Assembly (NCBI RefSeq): GCF_000685155.1
Contig: NZ_JMIY01000007.1
Span: forward strand, 276,170 to 340,169
Direction: 5' to 3'
Length of the DNA: 64,000 nucleotides
Source of the DNA: Candidatus Methanoperedens nitratireducens
GTDB lineage: Archaea; Halobacteriota; Methanosarcinia; Methanosarcinales; Methanoperedenaceae
Shown: positions 43,418-52,494 of the stretch, piece by piece
How positions within the stretch are numbered: the first letter of the stretch is position 1
Layout: every line of letters begins with the position of its first letter
Made by a program: the position numbers and the translations under genes
The notes under the pieces: model-generated
Told to the model about the DNA's origin: nothing
The model's input: only the letters and a program-made list of their open reading frames with translations
Databases searched by the model: none

Positions 43418-44308
43418 ATGAAAGAAAAAATTGCGGCTTTCAGCGCTATCCTGCTGGGTATGGTAGTTGGATTATTCGCAACCGTATCACTGATAATCGA
43501 TGCCTTCATTCTCGATAACCTGACAGGTACTTTAGTAGACCTTGTTATAATGGGATTCTCTTATCTGACAGCATGGATCGGGATTCGGTATGTACTCATG
43601 GAGAAAATCGCTAAAGACAAATTGGACAAAGAATGGGACTATAAGATAAAACCTCTTACCAACATGCTTACAGATACCGTCGGGCGCCTCAATGCAATGG
43701 AATTGGAGGTCATGAGGACCAACCGTAAAATCGACACCTCTCTTGATTACATAACCAGAATGCAGGATATGGATGCCTCATCGGTGTACATATTCCCTGG
43801 TGCGTCTTTTAAATTCATAGCCAAAGCTCTTGTCCTCATAGTCTTTACTTTCTCTGCACTGGTCTATGTATCTGAGTACCCTCTGGGCATTGTTCATTAC
43901 TTCATTATGGTGATCTATTTATTATGGTGGGCATTATTCACCTCAGAGTACAATCTATTTGAGAACAAGACAGCATGGATATGGGCACTTGCTCCTATTA
44001 TGACAGTACCTTTTCTTGGCATTATCCTGGATTCCACCCTGGGACCAAATAACATGATAGGTATTCTGTTCTTTTTTATGTTCATCTATGCCTATTCCTA
44101 CTATTCATGGGCGGCCTATGTTACCACTGGATTTAAGCTGCTTGATATAAACAAGGTCAAGGGCTATATACTGAGCCATGCCGACACTTACATGCAACAA
44201 AATGAGATAAAGACCAGGGTAACCATGATAAACAGGAAATGGATCGATGCCGGTATCCTGTTATGTATAGCGATTGCAGGAGCAATCGCAGTCTGGATAT
44301 TTATCTAA
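43418..44308 (+). CDS. Polytopic membrane protein, paralog of the protein at 61493
   Basis: The 296-residue protein has two membrane helices (about 7-30 and 38-60), a charged helical or coiled-coil region (about 62-120) and four to five more helices (about 133-295). The four-helix part, from YPLGIVHYFIMVIYLLWWALF to AAYVTTGFKLLDINKVK, aligns with HPYEMVPYSVIILGIAWWVLI to YKYLTTGISSFSIAKLK in the minus-strand gene at 61493. I do not recognise a named family. The two related genes bracket the second half of the cytochrome cluster, so they may form a membrane platform for it. Confidence 0.7.
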   Translation: MKEKIAAFSAILLGMVVGLFATVSLIIDAFILDNLTGTLVDLVIMGFSYLTAWIGIRYVLMEKIAKDKLDKEWDYKIKPLTNMLTDTVGRLNAMELEVMRTNRKIDTSLDYITRMQDMDASSVYIFPGASFKFIAKALVLIVFTFSALVYVSEYPLGIVHYFIMVIYLLWWALFTSEYNLFENKTAWIWALAPIMTVPFLGIILDSTLGPNNMIGILFFFMFIYAYSYYSWAAYVTTGFKLLDINKVKGYILSHADTYMQQNEIKTRVTMINRKWIDAGILLCIAIAGAIAVWIFI

Positions 44309-44453
44309 TATCCCGTCTAATTATTGGATGGGTTAAAAACCACAGTAAGATATATAACTGTTACATATAGAGAAGATATATTTAACACCGTTTGGGAATT
44401 GTGAATACATAAAATGGATAGGATAAGGAATTGTAGAGATAATAGTATAATTT
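44309..44453. other. Intergenic region before the second DPM-type synthase
   Basis: These 145 bases contain AT-rich TATA-like runs (agatatatttaa near 44373-44384) about 70-80 bases before the start codon at 44454 and probably hold its promoter. No other element is visible. Confidence 0.4.
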
Positions 44454-45212
44454 ATGATGAAAGATAATCAGGTGATTCAGAGAGAACTGTATATATCAGT
44501 TATCATTCCGACATATAATGAGCGGGGAAATATAGAAAAACTAATTCCACAGATTGCAGAAGTTCTCCAGAACTATAAATATGAGCTTGTTATTATAGAT
44601 GATTCATCCCCTGATGGCACAGCCGAAGCTGCAAGGGAATTCGCAGAAAAGTATAATGTCAGGGTTCTAATTCGACAGAATAAATCGGGCCTATCATCGG
44701 CTGTGGTTGAAGGATTTAATACAGCCCTGGGTGATATAATTGGTGTAATAGATGCAGATTTGCAGCATCCTCCTGAGTACATAATAAATTTTATACAGGC
44801 TATTTCTGATGGCTACGATATTGCAGTTGGATGCAGGTATATAGAAGGCGGGAAAACAGAGGGATGGAGTATGTTCAGACTACTGGTCTCAAGAGTTGCC
44901 ATTATGTTCTCAATGCCTTTAACAGATGTAAGAGATCCACTGAGTGGGTACTTTTTTCTAAAAAGAAAGGTTATTGAGAATGTCTCATTCAACCCTACAG
45001 GCTTTAAGATACTGCTGGAAATACTGGTGAAAGGATTTTACAGTAAAGTAAAAGAGGTTCCCTATACCTTCAAGCTCAGAGAGAACGGGGAGAGCAAGCT
45101 TAGTGTCAGCGAATATTCCAATTACCTTAAGTTACTGTATTATCTCTACGGATTCAAGCTGAAGAGATATACCAGATCCGTACCAACAGATATTTATAAT
45201 ATAAAAACATAG
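44454..45212 (+). CDS. Polyprenyl monophosphate mannose/glucose synthase-like GT2 (paralog 2)
   Basis: The 252-residue protein has all DPM1-like motifs: VIIPTYNERGNIEKL, LVIIDDSSPDGT, GLSSAVVEGFN, DADLQHPPE (metal site), LTDVRDPLSGYFFLKR and RENGESKLSVSEY. It is a paralog of the protein at 19745, likewise without a C-terminal membrane domain. Its location inside the cytochrome cluster, just before a sequon-rich decaheme-plus protein, suggests that it supplies lipid-linked sugar for glycosylation of the neighbouring surface proteins (inference). Confidence 0.87.
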   Translation: MMKDNQVIQRELYISVIIPTYNERGNIEKLIPQIAEVLQNYKYELVIIDDSSPDGTAEAAREFAEKYNVRVLIRQNKSGLSSAVVEGFNTALGDIIGVIDADLQHPPEYIINFIQAISDGYDIAVGCRYIEGGKTEGWSMFRLLVSRVAIMFSMPLTDVRDPLSGYFFLKRKVIENVSFNPTGFKILLEILVKGFYSKVKEVPYTFKLRENGESKLSVSEYSNYLKLLYYLYGFKLKRYTRSVPTDIYNIKT

Positions 45213-45229
45213 CTCCTACTGGTGTTGGA

Positions 45230-46894
45230 ATGGATAGGATTGACTTCGGTATAGTAAATCTACTTGCGGCTTCTAATAAAAAGGAATCCGCTGCTCGTAT
45301 TCTTAGCGGCATTACTGTTATACTCTTGATTCTGGCTGGCTCTCCTTTTTTAAATATAGCGACCAATATTGGAGCTGATGCTGCTTCCAATCCGTACGCC
45401 CCTGCTTCTATTTTAAATCTAACAAACTCTGATCCTACTTCAAGCGGCTCTTTTATTTTCTGGGATACCAACGAGTCCAGTAATAGCAGAGTATATTATG
45501 GTCTGGATGAGACAGATGTTAATAATCTTATAAATGGAACATGGAGCTACTGGTATAATAATACGTTCAATGTGAGTATCAGAGTATCAGGTCTTTCTTC
45601 AAATACCACCTATTATTATAAGCCTGAGAGCTGGTCATCAGGAATTGCCAATAATTCAGTACCTGCCAGTGCATTTGTGACTCTAAGGCCAGGTGTCTGG
45701 GTCAATCCATCCGAATATATGGTCAGTCCACCTGGATGGATGGGCTCGCCTGTTAACTTCCGTACAGTTAATATATCAGCAGCAGTTTTAAATAGTAATG
45801 GCCGTTATGTCTCTGGACTTTCACTTGAAGCTGTTATCTACAACAGTACAGGCAATGAGGTCGGCAGGACCAGTTTAAGCGGTGATGGTCCTTATTCAGG
45901 CGATTTCACTCTGCCAGATTATCTGGATGAAGGGGGATACGTGGTAAAGATTACCGATTATCCGATTGCAGGAGAGTTCAGTGTCCTCAGATGGAGCTGT
46001 GCTAATTGCCATGTTGGTCCTGGTGCCAACTATCCCTCTACATTCGATCCCGCAACAGTTCATCCAGAGCATTTTGATACTACTGATATATATGTGGTGC
46101 ATGAGGATGAGACTATAACCTCCACATCGCAGTGTGGGCAGTGCCATAGTAGCAGATATCCCAACTGGGTAACGCACCCGGCGAATAACCAATGCAGCAA
46201 CTGCCACAGATCTCCTTCAGGCACTACCGCCGCTCTATCCTGTGAGAATTGCCATAATGACAGGACAACGAACCAGAATGTTCTATCCCAGCGCTATGGC
46301 CAGGATAAACACTTAAACCAGGCATGCAGTAACTGCCACGGCAGTCTGACATCTCTTAACACCAGACCGAACTGCACAACCTGTCATCCAAGGCCGGGAT
46401 CAAACCTCACCACTGTTCCCGATTCTATCAGTAATAAAAGCCATTCTACTCAGAAGACGGTAGCCTGCGGCCTGTGCCATAACCGTGAGCATGATGTAAA
46501 GTCTCTGACACTGGATGCTAAAACATGCAGAAGCTGCCACACTGGTATAAACCATGATGGAGGAGCACAGTGTACAACCTGCCACGGAAGCGATCCCCAC
46601 GAAATAACATCAGCAGGCGGTGAGGCATGCATAGAATGCCACGGTACCAACTACCCGGACGCAAACCCCATGGCAAGAACGACCCTGGTTAATATATCAG
46701 CCTTTAGTGAATCCATTCACCTGAACATCAATGCTACTCCTCCTGATACAGTAACTAATGATGACTGCTGGTCATGCCACTATAACAAGGATATGAACCG
46801 CCAGAATATAAGGAAATGCGGTGACTGCCACAGGAAGCCGCAGCAGTGGCATGGTAATGCGAATATAACAACCAACATTTCGAAACTCTGGTAA
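45230..46894 (+). CDS. Large secreted 12-heme cytochrome with N-terminal FN3-like domains
   Basis: The 554-residue protein has an N-terminal hydrophobic segment (about 23-45) and a FN3-like, purple-acid-phosphatase-N-like domain (about 50-150: RVYYGLDETD, ISIRVSGLSSNTTYYYK). A second beta-sandwich (about 155-255) precedes 12 CxxCH motifs in the C-terminal half. The last three motifs (CIECH, CWSCH, CGDCH) with their surroundings form a C-terminal cassette that is almost identical in the next two genes and ends in LW. Histidines between the motifs are sufficient for bis-His ligation. It likely relays electrons between the membrane side and the surface; the exact position is unknown. Confidence 0.86.
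   Translation: MDRIDFGIVNLLAASNKKESAARILSGITVILLILAGSPFLNIATNIGADAASNPYAPASILNLTNSDPTSSGSFIFWDTNESSNSRVYYGLDETDVNNLINGTWSYWYNNTFNVSIRVSGLSSNTTYYYKPESWSSGIANNSVPASAFVTLRPGVWVNPSEYMVSPPGWMGSPVNFRTVNISAAVLNSNGRYVSGLSLEAVIYNSTGNEVGRTSLSGDGPYSGDFTLPDYLDEGGYVVKITDYPIAGEFSVLRWSCANCHVGPGANYPSTFDPATVHPEHFDTTDIYVVHEDETITSTSQCGQCHSSRYPNWVTHPANNQCSNCHRSPSGTTAALSCENCHNDRTTNQNVLSQRYGQDKHLNQACSNCHGSLTSLNTRPNCTTCHPRPGSNLTTVPDSISNKSHSTQKTVACGLCHNREHDVKSLTLDAKTCRSCHTGINHDGGAQCTTCHGSDPHEITSAGGEACIECHGTNYPDANPMARTTLVNISAFSESIHLNINATPPDTVTNDDCWSCHYNKDMNRQNIRKCGDCHRKPQQWHGNANITTNISKLW
46621..46894 (+). repeat. Triheme C-terminal cassette, copy 1 of 3
   Basis: This stretch encodes CIECHGTNYP, an approximately 30-residue linker with NISAFSESIH, DDCWSCHYNKDMNRQNIRKCGDCH and QQWHGNANI, and is nearly identical to 48655-48929 and 51307-51582. 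Each copy is exactly the 3' end of its gene. Confidence 0.9.
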
Positions 46895-46907
46895 GACGTG
46901 GGATTTA

Positions 46908-48929
46908 ATGATAAGGCGAAGTGGTGCAATAAATGTAATCATAATTATAATCGCTTTTGTCTTTTTAATGCTATCATCTTCTGCGGCATTTGCCCGGGAG
47001 AGCAGTATCATACTAATCCCCAACAGGTTCGTGGTACTCGATGACCCGAACTCAGGCACGAAAGCTCCGGGGTTCTTCAACCCAACCGAAGTGAGAGGTG
47101 GAAGCTGGAATTCGAATTACTGGTATGGCGAATCTACCACGATAAGGGCGATAGCTCAGGTTCTAAATGACAGTGGGCATCCACAATCAGGAACCACGGT
47201 TACTTTCACGCTCAGGAACCCCGCAAATGCCATCAAAAACACAGCCCAATCTACAACAGATAGTAAAGGCACAGCATACTATTCCTTTGATCTGAACGAG
47301 CAGAGGTACTGGGGATACTGGACTGTGGAAGCCAGCGCAGTGGTGGAAGGCGGCAGTATTAACAGTAATACCTCCTTTGCGCTTAACTGGTGGGGCTGTG
47401 CCCAGTGCCACGGGAAGGAAGATCCCGGTAAATGGGGCACCCGCTATACTCCCAAGTCCTATTATACAATGGGATATGATTTCCATAAAAGCCAGACAAA
47501 ATCAAAGCACACAGACGCAATGGCTAAAGGCACATGCATAATATGCCACCAGATGTACAACGGGACACCTGTGAACTGGGGATTCAGGGACAACAGCCCT
47601 AATATCAATCCAGATAACGAATACTCGCCTGACTGGCATTACGGCAGGGCAAAATGCCAGAACTGCCATGCAGGCTCGAATATATCCACCACCCCGCAGG
47701 GGAAGAACCCGGAGACAGCAGGATGCTACGATACAGAGGGCTGCCATGCAAAGAAGAACAATAATCTTACGGGTGTATCATCCACCACAGGATATGCAGT
47801 CGGAGGCAATTACAGGACAAACTACTCATATATACCTGCAAATACCGTAAAAGCTCATAATAGTTCAGCCATTCCGTGCATCGTGTGCCACAATGCAGGT
47901 CATAAGATCACAAAGCCCTATAATACCACTTCAACAAGCAATACCTTCACAGAATACCAGCAATGCATAGCCTGCCATCAAACATACGCCCGCCATAATG
48001 ACAGTGTAAGCTGCACTGTCTGTCATTCACAGGATGCACATGCTATCAAGGTATTTTCTCAGAGCGCTACTTATGTGACTGGAAAAACCAATCCGGAAAG
48101 AGGCAACTGTACAGGCTGCCATCAGAACTCTACATTCCTGGACACTCTTAAGGCGCAACCTATGGCAGGAAGTTACACAGTAGACGTGCCCCAGATCCCG
48201 TCTCCCCTCAACCATAGTACAAACCCTTACTCAGGCGCCCTGTGGAACGGTACACAGCCAGCGTATTGGGATAATACGAGCCAGATGAGCGCATGTAATT
48301 ACTGTCATGGCGCCTCGGTCATTCATAGCAATTCGGCACTTGGCAATATCAGCAGGGTCAAAGGCACGAACAATCTGAACCAGGATATTGCCGGAGGCAC
48401 CTGGTGTGCTAATTGCCATTATGCAAATGCAGCCGGTTATGCTGGAGATCAATTCTCTCCACAGCCTCCCGAAATATCGAATATGAGCGGACTTGTTCCT
48501 GCAACTGCTAGCGATGGTACTGCATTCTACAATCACTCTGACGCCCTTGCTGCAGGATATGATGATGCAAAGTGCAAAAGCTGTCACGGGCTCGCTTTAT
48601 CGGGATATTCAGAGACTTCACTTAACTTCTCGCACAGTGTAAGCGCTGGAGGTGGAGAGAGCTGTATTGAATGTCATGGCACGGATTACCCGGGAGCATC
48701 TCCTTCAGTGTCCCAGACCTTTGTTAATATAACCGCATTTGGTGAATCCATTCACCAGAATATCAATGCTGCTCCTCCAGACACTGTAACTAATGATGAC
48801 TGCTGGTCATGCCACTACAATAAAGATATGAGCCGCCAGAACATAAGGAAATGCAGCGATTGCCACAGGAAACTGCAGCAGTGGCATGGTAATGCAAATA
48901 TTACTGCAAATTTTGCGCATCTGTGGTAA
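46908..48929 (+). CDS. Large secreted cytochrome with 13 CxxCH motifs and one CX5CH
   Basis: The 673-residue protein has a signal peptide (about 7-29) and a beta-sandwich domain (about 30-160, with a bacterial-Ig-like repeat: GHPQSGTTVTFTLRNP...GTAYYSFDLNEQ). The heme region starts at CAQCH, about residue 165. I count 13 CxxCH motifs; between the third and fourth is GCYDTEGCHAKK, a CX5CH that may bind an additional heme. The last three motifs are the triheme cassette (copy 2). It starts 13 bases after the preceding cytochrome, so they are in one operon. Confidence 0.87.
   Translation: MIRRSGAINVIIIIIAFVFLMLSSSAAFARESSIILIPNRFVVLDDPNSGTKAPGFFNPTEVRGGSWNSNYWYGESTTIRAIAQVLNDSGHPQSGTTVTFTLRNPANAIKNTAQSTTDSKGTAYYSFDLNEQRYWGYWTVEASAVVEGGSINSNTSFALNWWGCAQCHGKEDPGKWGTRYTPKSYYTMGYDFHKSQTKSKHTDAMAKGTCIICHQMYNGTPVNWGFRDNSPNINPDNEYSPDWHYGRAKCQNCHAGSNISTTPQGKNPETAGCYDTEGCHAKKNNNLTGVSSTTGYAVGGNYRTNYSYIPANTVKAHNSSAIPCIVCHNAGHKITKPYNTTSTSNTFTEYQQCIACHQTYARHNDSVSCTVCHSQDAHAIKVFSQSATYVTGKTNPERGNCTGCHQNSTFLDTLKAQPMAGSYTVDVPQIPSPLNHSTNPYSGALWNGTQPAYWDNTSQMSACNYCHGASVIHSNSALGNISRVKGTNNLNQDIAGGTWCANCHYANAAGYAGDQFSPQPPEISNMSGLVPATASDGTAFYNHSDALAAGYDDAKCKSCHGLALSGYSETSLNFSHSVSAGGGESCIECHGTDYPGASPSVSQTFVNITAFGESIHQNINAAPPDTVTNDDCWSCHYNKDMSRQNIRKCSDCHRKLQQWHGNANITANFAHLW
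48655..48929 (+). repeat. Triheme C-terminal cassette, copy 2 of 3
   Basis: It encodes CIECHGTDYP through CWSCHYNKDMSRQNIRKCSDCH to the terminal LW. DNA identity to the other two copies (46621, 51307) is much higher than between the upstream parts of the same genes. Confidence 0.9.
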
Positions 48930-48930
48930 T

Positions 48931-51582
48931 ATGGATAGAATGCGATTTATTGTAGAAACATATAATACCAGATATTATATAAAATCAATTCTTTTAATCT
49001 TAACATCGTTTATATTACTGATTTTTGTAACCATTGCTACAGGCTATGCAGCACCAGTCACCAAGATACATGATAATATCAGTGGAGATCTAACAGACCC
49101 GGAGTGCAGCATCTGCCATTTGACCAAACAAACAAAGCCTCTTAAATCAGAATCAATTAAACAGAAAAAGACCCAGGAGGCAGATACTATGAATATATAC
49201 TCGCTCTTCTCGACCGGTAATAACTATACCAATAACTATACCGCAATCCTTGTAATAGGGCAGACTCCATATCAGCTCGGACCTTTTTCCTTATCAAGCA
49301 GTGGAGATAGTGGCTGGTCATGGTGGGATACAGACAACTACGGCATGGAGAAGCAGAAAAATCTCATAGCACTTATGGTGCTTGATAACACAACAGGCAC
49401 AGTAAAACCACTCACCGGACTAGCATCAGCGCAGTCAGCATGGCCACTATCGAGCTACAGAAGCTACAGCGGGACATACAGCTATAAAGCAGATACAGAT
49501 CCAGCACCCATAACCACACAGAACAACTATGCAGATAATATGGATCTCTGGATGATAAAAGAGATCAACCTGACAGGCATGACAGGTGCGATCCTCACCT
49601 TCAGGACATGGTACTCCATAGAAACAGACTGGGATTATGGATACGTTGCAGTATCAACAGATAGCGGGGATAGCTGGATAAACCTTCCTGGAACCCTTAC
49701 AACAAATACAGACCCTGAAGGAAACAACCTTGGAAACGGAATAACTGGCAGCAGTATCGGCTGGATGCAGGAGACCATGGATCTTACGCCATATGCAGGG
49801 AATAGAATACTGCTTGGTTTCAGGTTCAAATCAGATGCCTATGTTAATAAAGAGGGATGGTATGTGGACGATATTAACATCACTTCAGGCACAACAACTA
49901 TATTCACTGATAATGCGGAAACTCAACCAATAAAAACATTGAGTGTTAATGTCACATACCCGAACCTTGTCCTTATAAACAATACAGATCCTCTGACGAA
50001 CTCTACAACACTGCAATATGTCCAGTACATAGAGCCGGTAGATCTATTTGAGGATACAAGCCACCCTGGCACTTATATCGGATACTTCAAGTATGACCCC
50101 TTTGCCGAGCAGTACTCGGGCAACTACACCGTAGTGCTTGATACCACAATAAACAATACACCGGTCACGACTGCTGCACAATTCCAGACCACCATATTCG
50201 GATGCCAGAGCTGCCACAATAAAAAAGATGGCGGTACTGAAACAAGCTACATCCATGGAGAAGGCGGAGGCATGAAATCCTGTATGTACACATGCCACAG
50301 CGGCTCACGCGGGTTCTACGGCGGCTCACCCCCCTTTTTCGGCCCACCGCTCAATGCAAACCCGATGCATGTTCATGAAATGCTGTATGGACATAGTGGT
50401 GGATTCCTGCGCGGAGCATGGTATCCCCAGACACCATACAATATCCCTTCCCATGTAAACACAACAGCATGCACACAATGCCACACATCTTTCTTACATG
50501 ATAATACAGGCACAGATACTGCAAAAATAGCAAACTATACCCTTAAAGGCACAAACATAAGCTTTTCATCAGGTACACATAAGAACATGACATGCGAAAA
50601 CTGCCACGGTACCTTAAGTTACCCTGCAATACCAGAGAACCAGTACCAACTGCAGGGAACCCTTGGAAATTATAAACCAACATTCTCATCCCACGAATCC
50701 TTCACAGACACCTACATAATAGCAGTAAACAGTACAGAGAACCTGAGAATAACCCTTACAGCTAACAATACAACAAAATATGCCTCATTATACACCATTG
50801 GCCCCGTAGATAACACCACAACAGCGCTGCAGGGGCCATGCTACGGCAATCCCTGCGAGAAGACCCAGAGCCTGACAGCGCCGCTTGAACTAAACATTAC
50901 AAATCCATATATTGGCACATGGATAGCAAAGCTGATTCAACTGCAAGAAGGCAGGGTAAACTACACTATAACAAGCAGCTATCCCATAGAACGAAAGCCA
51001 ATAATACAGATACCAGAATGCAATAGCTGTCACAATTTAAGTGCTACTGGCGGTGCATTCACAGAGTATGAAATCCCCGATTGGAACCCGGGCTTTGCAC
51101 ATGCTGATACGAACAAGGATGGTACCCTTGATATACAGTGCAGGATGTGCCATAATTCAATGCACAACATAATAACCAGAGATTGCCGCAACTGCCATAC
51201 CACTGCACCAGTCAACCATCCTGTAGGTGAACCCGAATTCACACAATATACCCAGAGCCAGTGCTCTACATGTCATGGCGATCCGCACAAAATAGCAGTG
51301 GCACAGGGTGAAAACTGTATTAAATGCCACGGCACCAATTACACAGGCGCAAACCCAATGGCAAAAACGACCTTAGTAGATATATCGGCCTTTAATGAAT
51401 CAATTCACCAGAATATTAACGCTACTCTTCCTGATACTGTGGATAATAACGATTGCTGGTCATGCCACTACAAAAAAGATATGAGCCGCCAGAACATAAG
51501 GAAATGCAGCGATTGTCACAGTAAACTGCAGCAGTGGCATGGTAATGCAAATATTACAACTGACTTATCACATCTCTGGTAA
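48931..51582 (+). CDS. Large secreted cytochrome with 11 CxxCH and one CX3CH, and an inserted MAM/immune-inhibitor-A-like domain
   Basis: The frame is open from an ATG at 48886, but that start overlaps the previous gene by 44 bases. ATG 48931 directly follows its stop and gives MDRMRF..., like the MDRIDF start at 45230, so I choose it. After a signal segment comes an isolated CSICH motif, then a roughly 160-residue beta domain with SGTYSYKAD, WYSIETDWDYGYVAVSTDSGDSW, LGFRFKSD and GWYVDDINI, the pattern of MAM-like domains in immune-inhibitor-A proteins. The rest carries CQSCH, CMYTCH (CX3CH), CTQCH, CENCH and, after a further beta domain with IYIGT-like strands, CNSCH, CRMCH, CRNCH, CSTCH and the triheme cassette (copy 3). 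It probably both binds something outside the cell and conducts electrons. Confidence 0.85.
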   Translation: MDRMRFIVETYNTRYYIKSILLILTSFILLIFVTIATGYAAPVTKIHDNISGDLTDPECSICHLTKQTKPLKSESIKQKKTQEADTMNIYSLFSTGNNYTNNYTAILVIGQTPYQLGPFSLSSSGDSGWSWWDTDNYGMEKQKNLIALMVLDNTTGTVKPLTGLASAQSAWPLSSYRSYSGTYSYKADTDPAPITTQNNYADNMDLWMIKEINLTGMTGAILTFRTWYSIETDWDYGYVAVSTDSGDSWINLPGTLTTNTDPEGNNLGNGITGSSIGWMQETMDLTPYAGNRILLGFRFKSDAYVNKEGWYVDDINITSGTTTIFTDNAETQPIKTLSVNVTYPNLVLINNTDPLTNSTTLQYVQYIEPVDLFEDTSHPGTYIGYFKYDPFAEQYSGNYTVVLDTTINNTPVTTAAQFQTTIFGCQSCHNKKDGGTETSYIHGEGGGMKSCMYTCHSGSRGFYGGSPPFFGPPLNANPMHVHEMLYGHSGGFLRGAWYPQTPYNIPSHVNTTACTQCHTSFLHDNTGTDTAKIANYTLKGTNISFSSGTHKNMTCENCHGTLSYPAIPENQYQLQGTLGNYKPTFSSHESFTDTYIIAVNSTENLRITLTANNTTKYASLYTIGPVDNTTTALQGPCYGNPCEKTQSLTAPLELNITNPYIGTWIAKLIQLQEGRVNYTITSSYPIERKPIIQIPECNSCHNLSATGGAFTEYEIPDWNPGFAHADTNKDGTLDIQCRMCHNSMHNIITRDCRNCHTTAPVNHPVGEPEFTQYTQSQCSTCHGDPHKIAVAQGENCIKCHGTNYTGANPMAKTTLVDISAFNESIHQNINATLPDTVDNNDCWSCHYKKDMSRQNIRKCSDCHSKLQQWHGNANITTDLSHLW
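51307..51582 (+). repeat. Triheme C-terminal cassette, copy 3 of 3
   Basis: It encodes CIKCHGTNYTGANPMAKTT through CWSCHYKKDMSRQNIRKCSDCH to the terminal LW and is nearly identical to 46621-46894 and 48655-48929. Confidence 0.9.
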
Positions 51583-51672
51583 GGGCGGATAGGCTCAGAT
51601 AATTACGAAAAGTTATTAAATCTTAAGATTATTGTTACATCCAGGTAGTACAGGAAATTTAAAACGAAGCCA

Positions 51673-52494
51673 ATGGTAATTAATGCAAAAATATTGATAC
51701 CAGTCTTTATCGCGATTCTCGGCATATACATGATGCCGGCTATCCTCGCAACATTTTATAGCCCCCATACCATCGAATCATCATCTGATGCGCGGGATTT
51801 GAAGTGTATCTCCTGCCACGACTACATAGCAAGAGAATTCAACTCTTCAGATGAATCCAGGCGCGTCCTCGATAAACATGCTGCTGCAGCAAATAATATT
51901 AATTATACCACATTTCTAAAATACGGTTATCATTATAATATAAGCGAAGGCAGAATTTACACTACAAAGAATACTTCAACATGGGATCTTGGAGCAAGCG
52001 CCGACCCTGCCAGCTATATCTACTGGGAGCCATCTTTAGGCTGGTGGATAGATAACAGAGCAGGAACGATGCAACTTGCAAGTGTAAACCTTGAGAATAA
52101 TGGTATCCAGGGTATCCAGTTAGAAGAGATATGTCTTTTTTGCCACAGCAGTGATATCCTTGGTGTCTCAACTCATACCAGCGTATCGGTAACAGGATGC
52201 ACTGATATTAAATGCCATGGGAACTCAAGCGGTACTGGATATGGAAAAGAGTTCTATACAACAGTGATGACAGGATACAATCTCTCAAGCAACAATGTCC
52301 ATGCCCGATGGTTTAAGGCTATGGGAAATACATCCAGCCCATATAACTACACGGTGCACGGCGATTCCCATGTTAGCTCAGACTATCTCACCTGCATTGG
52401 CTGTCATACATATACCAGAGTGAGTTTAAACATCACAAGCCCTGAAAAATATATGCACAATGATTTTAACACAGCAAAAATAAGATATCAATGA
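51673..52494 (+). CDS. Secreted cytochrome with three CxxCH and one CX4CH, distant relative of the filament family
   Basis: The 273-residue precursor has a signal peptide (about 7-28) and FYSPHTIESSSDARDLKCISCHDYI at the mature N-terminus, the same pattern (F-x2-H, then the first heme) as in the five-heme proteins. It also has CLFCH, GCTDIKCHG (CX4CH) and a final CIGCHTYTRVSLNITSPEKY that matches the last-heme region of the tetraheme protein. Four heme sites on this plan suggest a filament adaptor or cap (inference). Its stop overlaps the ATG of the next giant gene (ATGA), so the two are translationally coupled. Confidence 0.78.
   Translation: MVINAKILIPVFIAILGIYMMPAILATFYSPHTIESSSDARDLKCISCHDYIAREFNSSDESRRVLDKHAAAANNINYTTFLKYGYHYNISEGRIYTTKNTSTWDLGASADPASYIYWEPSLGWWIDNRAGTMQLASVNLENNGIQGIQLEEICLFCHSSDILGVSTHTSVSVTGCTDIKCHGNSSGTGYGKEFYTTVMTGYNLSSNNVHARWFKAMGNTSSPYNYTVHGDSHVSSDYLTCIGCHTYTRVSLNITSPEKYMHNDFNTAKIRYQ

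Noticed and set aside
48886..48930. ATG 48886 as start of the third large cytochrome
   Set aside because: It would overlap the conserved cassette of the preceding gene by 44 bases; ATG 48931 follows the stop and matches the MDR start of the first large cytochrome.
50821..50870. CYGNPCEK in the protein at 48931 as a heme site
   Set aside because: No histidine follows the second cysteine; it is more likely a disulfide loop.
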